Origin: Tateyamaria omphalii
GTDB lineage: Bacteria > Pseudomonadota > Alphaproteobacteria > Rhodobacterales > Rhodobacteraceae
Direction: 5' to 3'
Assembly (NCBI RefSeq): GCF_019802125.1
Contig: NZ_JAHVHT010000001.1
Coordinates: 1,116,001-1,180,000 of the forward strand
DNA length: 64,000 nucleotides
In this document: one piece after another, positions 16,794 to 25,464 of the stretch
How the letters are laid out: every line of letters starts with the position of its first letter
Position numbering within the stretch: the stretch's first letter is position 1
Position numbers and translations under genes: made by a program
Notes under the pieces: model-generated
Told to the model about the DNA's origin: nothing
Database searches by the model: none
Seen by the model: only the letters and a program-made list of their open reading frames with translations

Positions 16794-18371
16794 ATGTGGA
16801 CTGAATTGAAGACGAAGGCCGCCGCGGTAGCGGATCGGGCCATTCTGGACCTGTTTGATGATGCGCGGGCGGATGAGTTTGCCGTGCAGACGCAGCATAT
16901 GCGGTTTGATTATTCGAAGACGAATTTGGATGCCGACACCCGCGCGCTTTTGCTGGCGCTGGCGGGCAGCGCCGATGTGGCGGCGCGGCGTGATGCGATG
17001 TTTGCGGGCGAGAAGATCAATGAGACCGAGGGGCGGGCGGTGCTGCACACCGCCTTGCGCAACATCGATGGTGGGCCGGTGCATGTGGATGGCGCGGACG
17101 TCATGCCGGGCGTGCTGGAGACGCTGGCGCGGATGGAGGCCTATGCCGCGGAGGTGCGCGGGAGTGCCATCACCGATGTGGTGAATATCGGGATTGGCGG
17201 ATCGGACCTTGGACCCGCGATGGCGGTGCAGGCGCTGTCGCCGTATCACGATGGGCCGCGTGTGCATTTCGTGTCGAACGTGGACGGGGCGCATATTGCG
17301 GACACATTGCGGGGGCTGGATGCCAAGACGACGCTGTTGATCGTGGCATCGAAGACTTTTACCACCATCGAGACCATGACCAACGCGCGCACGGCGCGGG
17401 CGTGGATGCTGGATCAGGGCGGTGATCCGTCGGCGCAGTTTGCAGCACTTTCCACGAACCTTGAGAAGACGTCGGACTTTGGCATTCCGGCCGAGCGCGT
17501 CTTTGGCTTCGAGGACTGGGTTGGTGGGCGCTATTCGATGTGGGGGCCGATCGGGCTGTCACTGATGATGGCAATTGGGCCTGACGGGTTCCGGGCGTTT
17601 CTGCGGGGTGGGCAGGAGATGGACCGCCATTTCTGTGCCGCCGAGGGGGCCGAGAACATGCCGCTGATGCTGGCGCTTGTCGGCATCTGGCACCGGCAGG
17701 TGCTGGGTCATGCGACACGGGCCGTGCTGCCCTATGACCAGCGGTTGGGGCAGTTGCCCGACTACTTCCAGCAGCTTGAGATGGAATCGAACGGCAAGTC
17801 CGTGACCATGGATGGCGGTGTGGTGTCGGCTGAGAGCGGGCCCGTGGTCTGGGGTGCGCCGGGCACGAACGGGCAGCATGCGTTTTATCAGTTGATCCAT
17901 CAGGGGACATCTGTGATCCCCTGCGAGTTCATGGTGGCCTGCGAGGGCCATGAGCCGGAGTTGCGGCACCATCACGATCTGCTGGTGGCGAATTGTCTGG
18001 CGCAGTCCGAAGCGCTGTTGCGTGGCCGGACGCTGGATGAGGCGCGTGCCAAGATTGCGGGTAAGTTCGAAGGGGCGGAACTGGAGCGGCAGGCGGCGCA
18101 TCGGGTGTTTGAAGGCAACCGGCCGTCGATCACGCTGATCTATCCCAAGCTTGATCCGTTCACCCTGGGTCAGATCGTGGCGCTCTATGAGCATCGCGTG
18201 TTTGTCGAAGGCGTGATCCTGGGCATCAATTCCTATGACCAGTGGGGTGTTGAGCTGGGCAAGGAACTGGCGACGGCCTTGCAGCCGGTTGTCGAGGGAA
18301 CGGCCTCCGCCGAAGGCAAGGACGGATCGACCCGCAGCCTGATTGCGTATTTGCACGCGCACCGTTCATAG
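16794..18371 (+). CDS. pgi: Glucose-6-phosphate isomerase
   Basis: A 525-residue enzyme that interconverts glucose 6-phosphate and fructose 6-phosphate. Family motifs are present in order: [16 protein letters not shown], the [15 protein letters not shown] phosphate site, [13 protein letters not shown], and [17 protein letters not shown]; the C-terminal part with [11 protein letters not shown] is complete. Four bases separate it from pgl, so the operon channels fructose 6-phosphate into the Entner-Doudoroff entry reactions, or back during gluconeogenesis. A hairpin follows within 20 bases. Confidence 0.96.
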   Translation: MWTELKTKAAAVADRAILDLFDDARADEFAVQTQHMRFDYSKTNLDADTRALLLALAGSADVAARRDAMFAGEKINETEGRAVLHTALRNIDGGPVHVDGADVMPGVLETLARMEAYAAEVRGSAITDVVNIGIGGSDLGPAMAVQALSPYHDGPRVHFVSNVDGAHIADTLRGLDAKTTLLIVASKTFTTIETMTNARTARAWMLDQGGDPSAQFAALSTNLEKTSDFGIPAERVFGFEDWVGGRYSMWGPIGLSLMMAIGPDGFRAFLRGGQEMDRHFCAAEGAENMPLMLALVGIWHRQVLGHATRAVLPYDQRLGQLPDYFQQLEMESNGKSVTMDGGVVSAESGPVVWGAPGTNGQHAFYQLIHQGTSVIPCEFMVACEGHEPELRHHHDLLVANCLAQSEALLRGRTLDEARAKIAGKFEGAELERQAAHRVFEGNRPSITLIYPKLDPFTLGQIVALYEHRVFVEGVILGINSYDQWGVELGKELATALQPVVEGTASAEGKDGSTRSLIAYLHAHRS

Positions 18372-18384
18372 CTGCTGTTGAAAG

Positions 18385-18402
18385 GTGCGCCTGACGGCGC
18401 AC
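18385..18402 (+). terminator. Hairpin after pgi
   Basis: GTGCGCC and GGCGCAC form a perfect 7-bp stem around a TGAC loop, 13 bases after the pgi stop, with TTTTC following at a short distance. It probably ends the zwf operon. It also belongs to the GGTGCGC hairpin family seen at 10788 and 51120. Confidence 0.65.
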
Positions 18403-18420
18403 GCGATTCATTTTCTCTGA

Positions 18421-18477
18421 CGAGGGGGCTGTCTGCCCCCTCGCGCTCCCCCGAAAGTATTTTGAGCCAGAAGAAGG
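18421..18477 (+). repeat. Dispersed intergenic element, long form
   Basis: A 9-bp stem CGAGGGGGC/GCCCCCTCG with a five-base loop, then CGCTCCCCCGAAAGTATTTT and CCAGAAGAAGG. A near copy lies on the minus strand at 28434-28495, and diverged copies are at 39672-39718 (minus) and 46998-47055 (plus). It is located between pgi and the peroxidase gene. Confidence 0.65.
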
Positions 18478-18627
18478 CGATACTGCGTGTGCGCGGATTA
18501 TTGCCGATGCGGGTGCGTTTGGTCGGGAATATCTGACCTGACTTATGGTTGAAAACGCAACATTGTTGCGCAGGGCGTCCAATATTTTTTGCCCTGTTTC
18601 TTTTAACATGCACCGGAGGCCAATATT

Positions 18628-20112
18628 ATGGCTGGCACACAACACGGGCTGACACGGCTCGATCAACTTTTCAAAACGTGTATTCATGGCAAGGGACCGG
18701 CGCGGCCCTTTGCGCAGACGCTGGGGCGGGTTCTGCCTGCGAACCCGGTTCACATCAGAAACATCACCCATGCCGACGTGATTGCGACCCTGCATGAACT
18801 GGCGGACTCCATGGGGGCTGTCGAGAACGAGGACGGGCCTGCGGATGCCGGCATGACCTTTCTCGGGCAGTTCGTGGACCATGATGTCACGCTCGATGCG
18901 ACTTCGGCCCTGGGGACGCGGATTGATCCGTCGACCATTCCCAATGTGCGGACGCCGAGCCTTGATCTCGATTGCGTCTATGGTGCGGGTCCGGAGGCGT
19001 CGCCGCATCTGTATGGGGCCGGTGAAGCCGAGCAGTTTCTTGTGCACGGGCGCAAGGACAACCCGCGGGATCTGGCGCGGACCTGTGCCGGCAAGGCGCT
19101 GATCGGTGATCCGCGCAATGACGAGAATATCCTCGTGGCGCAGGTGCAGTCGGTGTTCATCGAGTTGCACAACATCCTGATGAGCAAGCGGGTCGAGGGT
19201 GGTGATGATGCCAAGGACATCAGCGTCTGTGCCCATGAGGGCCTGCCCAAGCATGTCTGGCATGATCATGTGAGCCCGAAGCTGGAGAATTTCGAAGAGG
19301 TCCGCCGCTTTATCCGGCTGCATTACCAGTGGATCGTGTGGTGCGAGTTGCTGCCTGCCTTTGTCCAGCAGGAATGCCTGGACTGGGCGCTGGCGAATGA
19401 TCCGTTTGGCTGGGACGCGCCGGTCATGCCGGTGGAGTTTACCGGGGCTGGATACCGCTTTGGTCACGCGACCACGCAGTTCGAATATGCGCTGACGGAT
19501 GGCGCGGCCCCAAGAGGGCTGTTTGCGCTGCCGGGCTTTGGTCCGCGGCCTGTGGATGGCAACATTGATTACGCCATGTTCTTCGGCATGAATGGTGGCG
19601 TGACTTCGCAAAAGGCGCGGCCTGTGGCGCCGAAGCTGGGCACGCCGTTGCTCAATCTGCCCTTCGTCCATGCGCCGATTGAGCTGGCGGATATCGAGGA
19701 GACGCTGAGCCTTGCTCAATCGCGCAACCTTGCGCTGCGTAACATGGTGCGCGACCGCTATACCTATCAGCTGGCGAGCGGGCAGCAGCTGGCGGCGCAT
19801 CTGGGCACCCATGTGCTTGACGCGCCTGCGATCCTGAAGGCCAAGGGCATCACCAAGACGCCGCTGTGGTTCTACTGCCTGCAGGAGGCCGAGGAGAAGG
19901 GTCACGGCAAGCTGACCGGGGCGGGGGGCCGTCTGGTGGCGTCCGTCTTTGCCAACCTGCTGAAGCGTGATCCCACGACCTTCCTGCATGTGCCGCATTT
20001 CAAGCCGTGGCACGGGTTCAAGGGGCAGCCGAGTGTGATGGCCGGGCTGATCGCCTATGTGGAGGCGCATCGCGGCCACATCGCCCATGCCGAGGATTTG
20101 CAGTGCGGCTGA
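18628..20112 (+). CDS. Animal-type heme peroxidase family protein
   Basis: A 494-residue protein with the fold signatures of the animal (myeloperoxidase-like) heme peroxidases. The distal-heme motif GMTFLGQFVDHDVTLD is near residues 75-90, holding the distal His and the calcium-site Asp. Then come GDPRNDENI, FIELHN and RRFIRLHYQWIV, which would carry the proximal His. A GGAGG ribosome binding site precedes ATG 18628. No signal peptide is seen, unlike many secreted members, so it may be cytoplasmic or leave by another route. The substrate is unknown; halide oxidation is possible but not shown. A strong terminator follows. Confidence 0.82.
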   Translation: MAGTQHGLTRLDQLFKTCIHGKGPARPFAQTLGRVLPANPVHIRNITHADVIATLHELADSMGAVENEDGPADAGMTFLGQFVDHDVTLDATSALGTRIDPSTIPNVRTPSLDLDCVYGAGPEASPHLYGAGEAEQFLVHGRKDNPRDLARTCAGKALIGDPRNDENILVAQVQSVFIELHNILMSKRVEGGDDAKDISVCAHEGLPKHVWHDHVSPKLENFEEVRRFIRLHYQWIVWCELLPAFVQQECLDWALANDPFGWDAPVMPVEFTGAGYRFGHATTQFEYALTDGAAPRGLFALPGFGPRPVDGNIDYAMFFGMNGGVTSQKARPVAPKLGTPLLNLPFVHAPIELADIEETLSLAQSRNLALRNMVRDRYTYQLASGQQLAAHLGTHVLDAPAILKAKGITKTPLWFYCLQEAEEKGHGKLTGAGGRLVASVFANLLKRDPTTFLHVPHFKPWHGFKGQPSVMAGLIAYVEAHRGHIAHAEDLQCG

Positions 20113-20134
20113 GCCGATTGCTGTGAACGAGAGA

Positions 20135-20164
20135 GGGCCGGCCGTTTGGTCGGCCCTTTTCTTT
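20135..20164 (+). terminator. Rho-independent terminator after the peroxidase gene
   Basis: GGGCCGGCC and GGTCGGCCC form a 9-bp stem with one G-U pair and a GTTT loop (20135-20156), followed directly by TTTTCTTT. It starts 22 bases after the peroxidase stop. Confidence 0.9.
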
Positions 20165-20297
20165 GCGTCAGCCATCGCACGCTGTGCTTGCATGGCGCGC
20201 CGCCCCTTGGCAGGGTTGTGACAAGGGAGGAGCGCGCGCGGTCGGGGAGGGCCGTGCGGACAAGGCGTTGCTCTGACAGGAAAAACGGGAGGCGCCG

Positions 20298-21917
20298 ATG
20301 CTTGGCCAAATGATGAACTATCCCCTGACCATTTCGTCCCTTGTGGACCATGCGGCGCGATATCATGGCGAGACGGTCATCACCTCCGTCAACACCGGTG
20401 GCGGGGTCGAGGAGACCACGTGGGGGCAGGTCGGTGCCAACAGTCGGGCATTGGGTGATGCGCTGTTGAAGCTGGGGCTGGAGCCGCAGGCGCGCTGTGC
20501 CACCATTGCGTGGAACAACCGGCGCCATCTGGAGATCTACTTTGGCGTGTCGGGCGCCGGGCTGGTGTGCCACACGATTAATCCGCGTCTGTTTCCCGAG
20601 CAGCTGATCTACATCATCAACCATGCCGAGGATCGGGTGCTGTTCATCGACCGGACCTTTGTGCCGTTGGTCAAGGCCATCCGCGACAAGATCCCCGGTG
20701 TGAAGCACATCGTGTTGATGGAGGGCCGGGACGAGGCGGCGGCGGCCGAGATCGACGGTTTGGAGTTTTATGATGAGTTGGTGGCCGGTGGGTCGCCCGA
20801 CTTTGAGTGGCCCGAGATTGACGAAAACACCGCCTCATCACTGTGCTACACGTCCGGCACGACGGGGAACCCGAAGGGGGTCCTCTACTCGCATCGGTCG
20901 ACTGTCTTGCATGCGTTTGCGTCGAACACGCCGGATTGCATCGGGTTTTCGGCGCGTGATGTGGTCCTGCCCGTGGTGCCGATGTTCCATGTGAATGCGT
21001 GGGGCACGCCTTATGCCTGCGCGCAGGTGGGTGCGCGGATGGTGTTGCCGGGGCCGGGTCTGGATGGGCCGTCGCTGGTGAAGCTGATTGATGGGTGCAA
21101 GGTGTCGATTGCGCTTGGCGTGCCGACGATCTGGTTGGGGCTGCTGGGCGAGGCGGAGGCGTCGGGGTCGCAGCTTGCGAGCCTGAATCGGACGGTTGTG
21201 GGCGGGTCGGCCTGTCCGCCGTCGATGATCGCGGCCTTCCGCGAGAAATATGATGTGGAGTTGATCCATGCCTGGGGCATGACGGAGATGTCGCCCTTGG
21301 GCTCAAGCAATCAGCCGTTGGCCAAGCACGCCGATTTGCCGCTGGAGGCGCAGCACAAGCTGCGAGAGAACCAGGGCCGTCCGCCCTGGGGTGTCGAGTT
21401 GGAGATCATGGATGATGACGGCAATCCGCTGCCCCATGATGGAGAAGCGCAAGGCGCGCTGATGGTGCGGGGGCATTGGATCCTCGACAGTTATTTCCTG
21501 AAATCACAGGACGAGACGTTGACCAATGGCTGGTTTGATACGGGCGATGTGGCGACGCTGGACCCCGATGGGTACCTGTCGATCAAGGATCGGTCCAAGG
21601 ACATCATCAAGTCGGGCGGCGAGTGGATTTCATCGGTCGATCTGGAGAACATCGCCATTGCGCATCCGGCGCTGGCCGACGCCGCCGTGATCGGGGCGCG
21701 GCACGAGAAATGGGATGAACGGCCCGTGTTGGTGGCCGTGGCCGCTGAGGGGCAGAGCCCGTCGGAGGCGGAGGTGCTGGAGGTGTTCGATGGCAAGATT
21801 GCCAGGTGGCAGGTGCCGGACAAGGTCGTGTTTACCGATGTGCTGCCGCGCAATGCTACGGGCAAGGTGCTGAAGCGGAACCTGCGCGATCAGTTCGGCG
21901 ACGTGTTGGTGGGCTGA
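20298..21917 (+). CDS. dmdB: DmdB-type acyl-CoA ligase (3-methylmercaptopropionyl-CoA ligase)
   Basis: A 539-residue ANL-superfamily adenylating enzyme. The P-loop YTSGTTGNPKGV is near residue 185, the A5 motif HAWGMTEMSPLG follows, then WFDTGDVATLD and the hinge KDIIKSGGEWISS, and the catalytic Lys in NATGKVLKR is near the C-terminus. The N-terminal MLGQMMNYPLTISSLVDHAA and the WNNRRHLEIYFGVSGAG block resemble roseobacter DmdB, which activates 3-methylmercaptopropionate in DMSP demethylation. Specificity cannot be fixed by sequence inspection, and medium-chain fatty acids are an alternative. A GGGAGG site precedes the ATG. The last 28 bases overlap the convergent kinase gene. Confidence 0.8.
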   Translation: MLGQMMNYPLTISSLVDHAARYHGETVITSVNTGGGVEETTWGQVGANSRALGDALLKLGLEPQARCATIAWNNRRHLEIYFGVSGAGLVCHTINPRLFPEQLIYIINHAEDRVLFIDRTFVPLVKAIRDKIPGVKHIVLMEGRDEAAAAEIDGLEFYDELVAGGSPDFEWPEIDENTASSLCYTSGTTGNPKGVLYSHRSTVLHAFASNTPDCIGFSARDVVLPVVPMFHVNAWGTPYACAQVGARMVLPGPGLDGPSLVKLIDGCKVSIALGVPTIWLGLLGEAEASGSQLASLNRTVVGGSACPPSMIAAFREKYDVELIHAWGMTEMSPLGSSNQPLAKHADLPLEAQHKLRENQGRPPWGVELEIMDDDGNPLPHDGEAQGALMVRGHWILDSYFLKSQDETLTNGWFDTGDVATLDPDGYLSIKDRSKDIIKSGGEWISSVDLENIAIAHPALADAAVIGARHEKWDERPVLVAVAAEGQSPSEAEVLEVFDGKIARWQVPDKVVFTDVLPRNATGKVLKRNLRDQFGDVLVG

Positions 21918-23257
21918 GGACGCGCTTGCGTCTGCACCTCGTCGGGCCGACGCTCCGCCCGCGGCAGGTACAAGCGCACGGTTGTGCCCCGACCGGGCTG
22001 GCTGTTGATTTCCACCTCACCGCCCGATTGCACGGCAAAACCGCAGACCATGGGCAGCCCCAATCCGCTGCCCTTGCCGACGCCCTTGGTGGTAAAGAAC
22101 GGATCCCGGATGCTGGGCAATATGTTCGCGGGTATGCCCTGACCGGTGTCCGTGACTTCGAACGCGATATAGTGCACGCCATCGGCCAGTTTGAGCGCGG
22201 CGGGTGGGCGTGCGGGATCGATCAGCCGGATGCTCAGCTTGCCGCCGTCCGGCATGGCGTCGCGGGCGTTGATCACCAGGTTCAAAAGAGCCGATTGCAG
22301 AAGGGTTTCGTCGGTCAAGATGCACGGGTGCGAACCTGTCGCGCGGATGCTGAGCACGATGTTGGCGGGCAGGACGCGGCGGGCCATCTCCTCGAGCGTG
22401 CGCAGGATGTCTTCGGGTGCGACGTGGCGGGGCCACAGTTCGGCCTTGCGCCCGTATGATGTCAATTGCCGGGTCAGCTGTGCGCCGCGCTGTGCCGCGG
22501 TCAGTGCGGCGGTCAGGAATTCATCGCGATCTTCGTCATCTGGATAGCTTTCTAGAAGTTCAAGATTGCCCTGTATCACACTGAGAAGGTTGTTGAAATC
22601 ATGTGCGACACCGCTTGTTAGCGTGCCGAGCGCTTCGACTTTCTGTGCTTGCAGGAACTGTTCGCGCGTCTCCTTCAATTCGCGGTTCGCGCGATGGGCT
22701 TCGAAGAGACAGACACCAAAATACACCGCGAGGCACGCGCTGAGCACAATGGCGGACCAGAAGGCTGCGCCGCCATACGGTGCTTCGAAAAAGCTCGCGG
22801 CCAGCCAGACCACCGCTACAAGGATCGGGGTCAGGTACGCGGCCCCGAGCACCCAGTTCCGTGCCCGCAGCAAAAAGATGTTCAGGACGGCTCCCACCAG
22901 CAGGATGCCGGTGCCGAATTTCCAGACATCGCCCTCGAGCGACCAGATATGGACGGGAAGGAAGGCGTAGATGCTGGCCTGGGCGAAACTGACTGTCCAA
23001 AGCAGAGCGAATGCCTTGTGTTCGCGCCCTTCGACCCGCATGTGCAATGCAGATTTTTCAAGAAAAACAAACGTATAGTAGCAGACCAGCCAGATAGGCA
23101 AAATGGTCAGGTCGAGGAAGTACCATCCACATGAGCCTGCAACCATAACGAGAACAGATCGGATCAGGAATTCTGTACTTAGAACACGTTCGGAGTGTTT
23201 CGCTTCCTCAAAAACCGTTCTGATGCGGGCGGCGTAATCCAATCTCGACCGTTTCAA
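21890..23257 (-). CDS. Orphan membrane sensor histidine kinase
   Basis: A 455-residue kinase. About six hydrophobic segments span residues 30-190, with no recognisable periplasmic sensor domain. A short coiled segment (ANRELKETREQFLQAQKV) follows. The phosphoacceptor is His219 in GVAHDFNNLLSVIQGN, and the ATP-binding domain has NLVINARDAMPDGG, DTGQGIP and GSGLGLPMV. The HDFNNLL box resembles the CckA/NtrB-like kinases, but no receiver domain is attached and no response regulator is adjacent. The likely start is TTG at 23257, since no in-frame ATG precedes the first helix. The C-terminal tail is Pro/Arg-rich, and its coding end overlaps dmdB. Confidence 0.85.
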   Translation of the reverse strand: MKRSRLDYAARIRTVFEEAKHSERVLSTEFLIRSVLVMVAGSCGWYFLDLTILPIWLVCYYTFVFLEKSALHMRVEGREHKAFALLWTVSFAQASIYAFLPVHIWSLEGDVWKFGTGILLVGAVLNIFLLRARNWVLGAAYLTPILVAVVWLAASFFEAPYGGAAFWSAIVLSACLAVYFGVCLFEAHRANRELKETREQFLQAQKVEALGTLTSGVAHDFNNLLSVIQGNLELLESYPDDEDRDEFLTAALTAAQRGAQLTRQLTSYGRKAELWPRHVAPEDILRTLEEMARRVLPANIVLSIRATGSHPCILTDETLLQSALLNLVINARDAMPDGGKLSIRLIDPARPPAALKLADGVHYIAFEVTDTGQGIPANILPSIRDPFFTTKGVGKGSGLGLPMVCGFAVQSGGEVEINSQPGRGTTVRLYLPRAERRPDEVQTQARPQPTNTSPN

Positions 23258-23362
23258 ATTCCATATTGAGCCAAGACACGGCCCGCAATTACGTCACGTG
23301 CACCATCCGCTGGTGCCAGACGCAAGCGTACTGGAGCGGGACCTGTCTGTCACGAATTTGTG

Positions 23363-25018
23363 TCAGGTTTCGGTTTTGTCGGGCACATGCCTTTGTCTGG
23401 CGGGACCGCGGTAGTTCTGCGTCAACCGCGGTTCGACCTCGGACCCGTCCTTGAGGTGGATCAGGATGCCTTTGCCGGTGGAGGCGCCGCGCATGGCCTT
23501 GATCTGGTCCTCGGACCGGGTGGTGCGCTGTGACATGCGCAGGCCCCAGTCGTGCAAGTGTGCGAGCAGTTTGGCTTCGATGTCTTTGTGCGCATCCGTT
23601 TTGGCGAGGTCGTGCAGCTCGTTGGGGTCGCTTTCTAGGTCGAAGAGCATGTTTCGCAGGCCGGGGGCTGCGCAGTGCATCAACTTGTAGCGTCCGTCGA
23701 AGACCATAAAGAGGCGGCAGTCTCTGGGTTCTAGCCCCAGTTTTACGGCAACGGGGGTTGCCGAGAAGTCGTATTCTGAGATTGCGTATTTGCGCCAATC
23801 AGGCGTTTGGCCTTGGAGCCAAGGCAGGAGGCTGCGCCCTTCTATGATGTGATCGGGCACCGTGCCGCCTGCCGCCTCAACGAAGGTGGCGGCGAGGTCT
23901 ATGGACTCGACCAGCGCATCGCAGGTGGTGCCGCGTGTGGTGCTGGCGTTGCTGCGCGGGTCATAGACGATCATGGGCACTTTCACCGAAGGGTCATGGA
24001 ACAGGTTTTTCTCGCCCAGCCAGTGGTCGCCCAGATAGTCGCCATGGTCGGATGTCAGCACGATCATGGTGTCTTGCATGCGCCCCGTGGCTTCGAGGTG
24101 GTCGAGCAGGCGGCCGAGTTGGTCGTCGCATTGCTTGATCAGGCCCATGTAGGCGGGGATCACTTTCTGGCGCACGTCTTCGTCCTGGAAGGCGCGGCCG
24201 ACGGGGCCGTTCATGAAGGCATCGTAGACCGGGTGCGCGTCCTTGGTTTCCTCATCAGCGCGGGTGGCTGCGGGTACGTGTTCGGGCCCGTACATGGAGT
24301 GGTAGGGCGCCGGGACGATGTAGGGCCAGTGTGGTTTGATGTAGCTGAGGTGCGCGCACCATGGTTCTGTCGCCTGGTCGATGAAGCGGATGGCTTCGGA
24401 GGTGAGCCAGGGCGTTTCGCTGTCTTCCTCGCGGATGTTGGCGGGCAGGTCGGTGTTGTCGAAGAACCAGCCGGAGGCGATTTGGCCGTCCTTGACGCCT
24501 GCATTCGCGTAGTCGGCCCACGGGTTGGTGCCGTCGTAGCCTTGCGACTTGAGGTATTCGTTGTAAGGGCTTCGTCTTTCATCATAAAAGCCGTCCGGTC
24601 CTTCGGCCCAAAGCCCGTCGTCGCGCACCCAGGGATCGAACCCGCATTCCGAGGTGCGCACGCCGATCAGGCTGTCGGGGTCGAGGCCCAGTCGTTCCAT
24701 CCCTTCGGCGTCCACGGTCATGTGCGTCTTGCCGATCAAGTGGCAGGACATGCCGATCTTGCGCAGGTGGTCGCCCAGCGTCTGCTCGCCGACGCGCAGG
24801 GGGAAGCCGTTCCAATGCGCGCCGTGGGAGGAAGCGTAGCGGCCTGTGTAGTAGCACATCCGTGAGCCGCCGCAGATGGGCGATTGCACATAGGCGTTGG
24901 TGAACCGCACGCCCATGGCCGCCATGCGGTCGAAGTTCGGGGTGTGCAGGTGTGGATGTCCTGCGCAGCTGAGGTAGTCGAACCGCAGCTGGTCATACAT
25001 CACAAAGAGAATGTTCAA
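23363..25018 (-). CDS. Sulfatase-superfamily hydrolase (sulfatase or phosphonate monoester hydrolase type)
   Basis: A 551-residue alkaline phosphatase-fold hydrolase that should cleave sulfate, phosphate or phosphonate esters. The N-terminus MNILFVMYDQLRFD supplies metal-binding Asp. The nucleophile region reads SPICGGSRMCYYTGR, so the usual C/S-x-P-x-R formylglycine motif has Gly where Pro is expected. IGKTHM, and later VLTSDHGDYLGDH with the second metal Asp-His pair, are intact. Start is TTG at 25018, seven bases after the NrtS-like stop. No signal peptide is visible, so a cytoplasmic location is likely. Substrate unknown. Confidence 0.82.
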   Translation of the reverse strand: MNILFVMYDQLRFDYLSCAGHPHLHTPNFDRMAAMGVRFTNAYVQSPICGGSRMCYYTGRYASSHGAHWNGFPLRVGEQTLGDHLRKIGMSCHLIGKTHMTVDAEGMERLGLDPDSLIGVRTSECGFDPWVRDDGLWAEGPDGFYDERRSPYNEYLKSQGYDGTNPWADYANAGVKDGQIASGWFFDNTDLPANIREEDSETPWLTSEAIRFIDQATEPWCAHLSYIKPHWPYIVPAPYHSMYGPEHVPAATRADEETKDAHPVYDAFMNGPVGRAFQDEDVRQKVIPAYMGLIKQCDDQLGRLLDHLEATGRMQDTMIVLTSDHGDYLGDHWLGEKNLFHDPSVKVPMIVYDPRSNASTTRGTTCDALVESIDLAATFVEAAGGTVPDHIIEGRSLLPWLQGQTPDWRKYAISEYDFSATPVAVKLGLEPRDCRLFMVFDGRYKLMHCAAPGLRNMLFDLESDPNELHDLAKTDAHKDIEAKLLAHLHDWGLRMSQRTTRSEDQIKAMRGASTGKGILIHLKDGSEVEPRLTQNYRGPARQRHVPDKTET

Positions 25019-25024
25019 GGTCGG

Positions 25025-25267
25025 TCAGTCCCCGAGGGTTTGCAGCCGCTCCCGTACGGCCATGACCGAAGAGTAGGTGGAGACGGAATAAGGCACAAGG
25101 AAGGTGAGTGCGCATTTGGCCCATGCCACGCCGTCCATGGTTCCGGAGGAGATCCGGTCGCCGTGGTTGATCATGGCGATGATGACGCCCACGACAAAGG
25201 CGATCTTGGCTGCGCGTTTGACGACTGTGCGGTCGGTGGCGATCTGCAAGGCTGTGGGATGTGACAT
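25025..25267 (-). CDS. nrtS: NrtS-like small membrane transporter
   Basis: An 80-residue protein with two hydrophobic helices (near residues 20-35 and 50-65) and the INHGDRI and LVPYSVSTY motifs typical of NrtS, a small nitrate/nitrite transporter family. The ATG at 25267 has GAGGAG seven bases upstream; the longer open frame to 25336 lacks a ribosome site. It is followed after only seven bases by the sulfatase-type gene, so the two are likely cotranscribed. Whether it moves nitrate here is inferred from family membership only. Confidence 0.75.
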   Translation of the reverse strand: MSHPTALQIATDRTVVKRAAKIAFVVGVIIAMINHGDRISSGTMDGVAWAKCALTFLVPYSVSTYSSVMAVRERLQTLGD

Positions 25268-25354
25268 ACGGCGTCTCCTCGGTCCAGAGGTGGACCGATT
25301 GGTTCCGAAGTGCAATGGGCGCGTCGGCGGGTGCACGGAACTGTGAAGGAGGGG

Positions 25355-25428
25355 TGGAGCGGGTAACGGGAATCGAACCCGTAACTAAAGCTTGGGAAGC
25401 TGCCGTGATACCTTTTCACCATACCCGC
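25355..25428 (-). tRNA. tRNA-Gly (anticodon CCC)
   Basis: A cloverleaf folds on the minus strand: acceptor GCGGGTA/TACCCGC, D stem GTGA/TCAC, T arm ACGGG-TTCGATT-CCCGT, and an anticodon loop TTCCCAA giving anticodon CCC. The anticodon stem is weak (GCAGC/GCTTT, with a G-U pair and one mismatch). The 3' CCA is encoded at 25355-25357. Total 74 bases including CCA. Confidence 0.92.
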
Positions 25429-25464
25429 GCTCGAAAGTTGGGATAGGCGTGGGGGCCGCTGGCG

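Noticed and set aside
18226-20193. Minus-strand open frame of 655 codons opposite the peroxidase gene
   Set aside because: No recognisable domain, while the plus strand encodes a complete heme peroxidase with ribosome site and terminator.
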